Assembly: GCA_012274175.1 (NCBI GenBank)
Contig: JAAOZZ010000370.1
Span: 1 to 6,577, forward strand
From: Betaproteobacteria bacterium
GTDB taxonomy: Bacteria > Pseudomonadota > Gammaproteobacteria > Burkholderiales > Usitatibacteraceae
Direction: 5' to 3'
Length of the DNA: 6,577 bases
Each line of letters begins with the position of its first letter. Position 1 is the stretch's first letter. Shown in pieces: positions 4,021 through 6,577 of the stretch. The notes beneath the pieces were generated by a model, which was not told the DNA's origin, did not search any database, and was given only the letters and a program-made list of their open reading frames with translations. Both the position numbers and the translations under genes were made by a program.

Positions 4021-6574
4021 GTCCCATCTCGAAGCGATGCGAGAGCGCGGGATGGAAGGGATACGCGCGGATGCGAAGCTCGAGCTTGCCGCAGAGGTCG
4101 GGAGCGAGCTCGAGCGAGTAGCGCTGCTCTGCGTTGGCGTCCCGCGCGCCTTCGGCCTGGAGCGCGTAGCTCGCCGGGGCCTCGTCGCCCTGCAGCTCCC
4201 GCATCGAGCTCGCCACCAGGAGCTCCACCGCCACGTCCCGGGGCTCGAGCCCGTCCAGCCGCACCGCCACGGCGAAGCGCACCTTGTCGCCGAAGGACAC
4301 GTTGCGCTGCGGAACCTCGAGCGCGCGCAGCGCCACCCCGGGCCACGATTCGCGCACCCGGTGCTTCCACTGGGCGAGCTCGCGGGCGGTGGCGTGGTCG
4401 TTCTCGGCGAACTGCCGGTGCCGCCGGGACGCGGGCACGTAGAAGCGCGTCACGTACTCGCCCACCATGCGCCGGCTGTTGAAGCGGGGCAGGAGCGTCA
4501 TGATGGAGCGCTTGGCCATCTTCACCCACTCGGGCGAGAAGCCCATGGCGCCGCGCTCGTAGTAGAGCGGGATCACCTTGTCCTGCAATAGCTCGTAGAG
4601 CGAGCGGCTTTCCTCGATGTTGCGCCGCTCATCGTCCAGGGTCTCCGAGGCGGGCTTGATGGCCCAGCCGTTGTCGCCCCGGTAGCCCTCGCCCCACCAG
4701 CCGTCCAGCACCGAGAGGTTGATCACGCCGTTGAACCCCGCCTTCATCCCCGAGGTGCCCGAGGCTTCCATGGGAAAGATGGGATTGTTCAGCCACACAT
4801 CGACTCCGGAGACGAGGCGGCGGGCGAGGCGCAGGTCGTAGCCTTCGACGAAGAGCACGCGGCCCTCGAACTCTCGCATCCACGACACCTCGTTCACGCG
4901 GCGGATCATCTCGCGCCCGGGCTCGTCGGCCGGATGCGCCTTGCCCGCGAAGATGAACACCACCGGGCGGTCGTGGTCGTTAACCAGGTCCCGCAGCCAG
5001 TCGATCTTGTCGAAGAGGAGTGTCGCGCGCTTGTAGGTGGCGAAGCGCCGCGCGAAGCCGATGGTGAGCACGTTCGGGTTCGACGGATCGGTGAACTGCA
5101 GCAGCCGGTCCACGTGGGCCTCGCTCACCTGGTTGCGGAAGTGCTGCGCGCGCACCCGCTCCTGCACGAGGGTGAGCATGCGCGCCTTCAGGTGCTGGCG
5201 GATGCTCCAGAAGATGTGATCCGGCAGCTCGAGGATGCGCTCGAGCGCCGCGGCGTCTCCCAGGTGGCGGCTCCACCCGCCGCCGAGGAAGCGATCGAAG
5301 GTGTCGGCCCATTCGGGCGCGAGGAAGCTCGGCACGTGCACGCCGTTGGTGACATAGGAGACCGGGTTCTCCCGCTCCGGCACCTCGGGCCAGAGCTCGG
5401 CGAGGATCAAGGCCGAGACGTCGCCGTGGATGCGGCTCACGCCGTTCTGGTAGCGCGAGCCGCGCGCGGCGAGGGCCGTCATGTTGAAGTCGCTGCTGCT
5501 GGGCGTCCTCCCGAGGGCGAGGAGCGCCTCGCTCTCAAGGCCCATCTCGGCGCAGTAGCGCGAGAAATACCTCGACACCATTTCGGGGGGGAAATGGTCG
5601 TGCCCCGCGGCCACCGCCGTGTGGGTGGTGAAGAGCGTGTTGGCCGCCACGGACTCGAGCGCCGCGGCGAGGTCGAGGCCTTCCTTCATGAAGCCGCGGG
5701 TGCGCTCGAGCACGAGGAAGGCCGCGTGGCCCTCGTTGATGTGCCACGCCGTGGGCTCGATGCCCAGAATCCTGAGGGCCCGCACGCCTCCCACTCCCAG
5801 CACGATCTCCTGCTGGATGCGCGTGGAGCGGTCCCCGCCGTAGAGCCGGTGCACGGTGGCGCGGTCCTCGGGGCGGTTCGATTCCAGGTCGGTATCGAGG
5901 AGGTAGAGCGTCACGCGGCCGATGCGCGCGCGCCACAGCTTGCAGTGCACGTCCCGGTCGCCGAACTCGACGCTCACCTCGACCGCGGTGCCGTCGTCGC
6001 GCACGACCGGCGTGATGGGCAGGTCGCCGAAGTCGTTGTCGGAATAGGCCGCGTGCTGCAGGCCCTGGGCGTCGATCGACTGGGTGAAATAGCCCTGGCG
6101 ATAGAGCAGGCCCACGGCCACGAACGGCAGCGCCATGTCGCTCGCGGTCTTGCAATGGTCTCCCGCGAGGATGCCCAGGCCGCCGGAATAGATCGGAAGG
6201 CTCTCGTGGAAACCGAATTCCGCGCAGAAGTACGCGACCAGCTCGCCGGATCCAAGCGCGGGCGGCGCCGCTTCCGTGTCGGGCGAGCGGCCGTGGTACG
6301 CGTCGTAGGCGGCGAGCGTGCGGTCGAAGTCGTGCAGGAAGCTGGGGTCGCGCGCGGCCTCGGAGAGCCGCCGCTGGTCCACGCTTCTCAGCAGCGCCTT
6401 CGGGTTGTGGCCCAGCGCATCCCAGAGCGCGGGATCGAGGCGCGCGAAGGGCGGGCGCGTGGCGCGGTCCCACGCGAACCACAGGTTGTTCGCGAGTTCC
6501 TCCAGGCGCCCGAGCTCCGGGGGCAGGTGCGGCGTGACGGCCAGGGAAAAGGGGGTTCCGGGGCGCGGCTCCAT
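4004..6574 (-). CDS. glgP: Alpha-glucan (glycogen) phosphorylase, GT35, DUF3417-containing type
   Basis: GlgP releases glucose-1-phosphate from glycogen or maltodextrin ends by pyridoxal-phosphate-dependent phosphorolysis. The 856 residues match the phosphorylase subtype with an N-terminal DUF3417 domain (about 12-115), rather than the classical enterobacterial or muscle type. YFCAEFGFHESLPIYSGGLG begins the catalytic core near 115. INEGHAA (279-285), TNGVH (409-413), and GFARRFATYKR (506-516), the phosphate/cofactor region, follow. EASGTSGMK carries Lys611, expected to hold the pyridoxal phosphate. The C-terminal region ends in the family-typical YPFHPALSHRFEMGLMKWA. The ATG at 6574 is 3 bases from the window edge; homology begins about ten residues later, so it is a reasonable start, but an upstream one and the ribosome binding site cannot be checked. 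It is convergent with glgA and overlaps it by 17 bp. Confidence 0.94.
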   Translation of the reverse strand: MEPRPGTPFSLAVTPHLPPELGRLEELANNLWFAWDRATRPPFARLDPALWDALGHNPKALLRSVDQRRLSEAARDPSFLHDFDRTLAAYDAYHGRSPDTEAAPPALGSGELVAYFCAEFGFHESLPIYSGGLGILAGDHCKTASDMALPFVAVGLLYRQGYFTQSIDAQGLQHAAYSDNDFGDLPITPVVRDDGTAVEVSVEFGDRDVHCKLWRARIGRVTLYLLDTDLESNRPEDRATVHRLYGGDRSTRIQQEIVLGVGGVRALRILGIEPTAWHINEGHAAFLVLERTRGFMKEGLDLAAALESVAANTLFTTHTAVAAGHDHFPPEMVSRYFSRYCAEMGLESEALLALGRTPSSSDFNMTALAARGSRYQNGVSRIHGDVSALILAELWPEVPERENPVSYVTNGVHVPSFLAPEWADTFDRFLGGGWSRHLGDAAALERILELPDHIFWSIRQHLKARMLTLVQERVRAQHFRNQVSEAHVDRLLQFTDPSNPNVLTIGFARRFATYKRATLLFDKIDWLRDLVNDHDRPVVFIFAGKAHPADEPGREMIRRVNEVSWMREFEGRVLFVEGYDLRLARRLVSGVDVWLNNPIFPMEASGTSGMKAGFNGVINLSVLDGWWGEGYRGDNGWAIKPASETLDDERRNIEESRSLYELLQDKVIPLYYERGAMGFSPEWVKMAKRSIMTLLPRFNSRRMVGEYVTRFYVPASRRHRQFAENDHATARELAQWKHRVRESWPGVALRALEVPQRNVSFGDKVRFAVAVRLDGLEPRDVAVELLVASSMRELQGDEAPASYALQAEGARDANAEQRYSLELAPDLCGKLELRIRAYPFHPALSHRFEMGLMKWA

Positions 6575-6577
6575 GGC

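Noticed and set aside
5535..6482. 315-codon minus-strand ORF inside glgP in another frame
   Set aside because: Arg/Ala/Pro/Gly-rich shadow of the glgP frame.

Overview
The window is about two thirds G+C by eye, with almost every third codon position G or C. It looks like a chromosomal segment of a GC-rich proteobacterium, most likely a betaproteobacterium. That assignment rests on the style of the glycogen enzymes and on a small zinc-ribbon protein resembling the BCAM0308 family of the Burkholderia low-oxygen-activated (lxa) locus; it is inference, since no rRNA or other taxonomic marker is present.

Layout. Positions 1-224 hold no recognisable gene. They contain a tandem pair of DnaA-box-like sites (92-111) and an intrinsic terminator read on the minus strand (157-179). 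A 48-residue ORF on the minus strand (225-371) ends just before that terminator. A 123-bp divergent spacer leads to the lxa-type gene (495-998, plus). This gene abuts glgC (999-2324, minus) tail to tail with no intergenic base. A 229-bp divergent spacer separates glgC from glgA (2554-4020, plus). It holds a terminator-like hairpin on the plus strand (2400-2428) and a palindrome that also matches a sigma-54 promoter on the minus strand. glgA overlaps glgP (4004-6574, minus) tail to tail by 17 bp, and glgP starts almost at the right edge.

How the genes work together. GlgC makes ADP-glucose from glucose-1-phosphate and ATP. GlgA polymerises it into alpha-1,4-glucan. GlgP releases glucose-1-phosphate by phosphorolysis. 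This is a glycogen store-and-release module; the branching (GlgB) and debranching (GlgX) enzymes are not in the window. The neighbouring lxa-type protein suggests, without proving, a link to oxygen limitation or stress.

The most interesting point is transcriptional. The lxa gene and glgC converge with no visible terminator between them. The nearest convincing intrinsic terminators lie beyond the far end of each partner: 2400-2428 for plus-strand read-through and 157-179 for minus-strand read-through. Complete mutual antisense transcripts are therefore possible, with the small minus-strand ORF as the distal part of a non-contiguous glgC operon. No mobile element, CRISPR array, tRNA or rRNA was seen.
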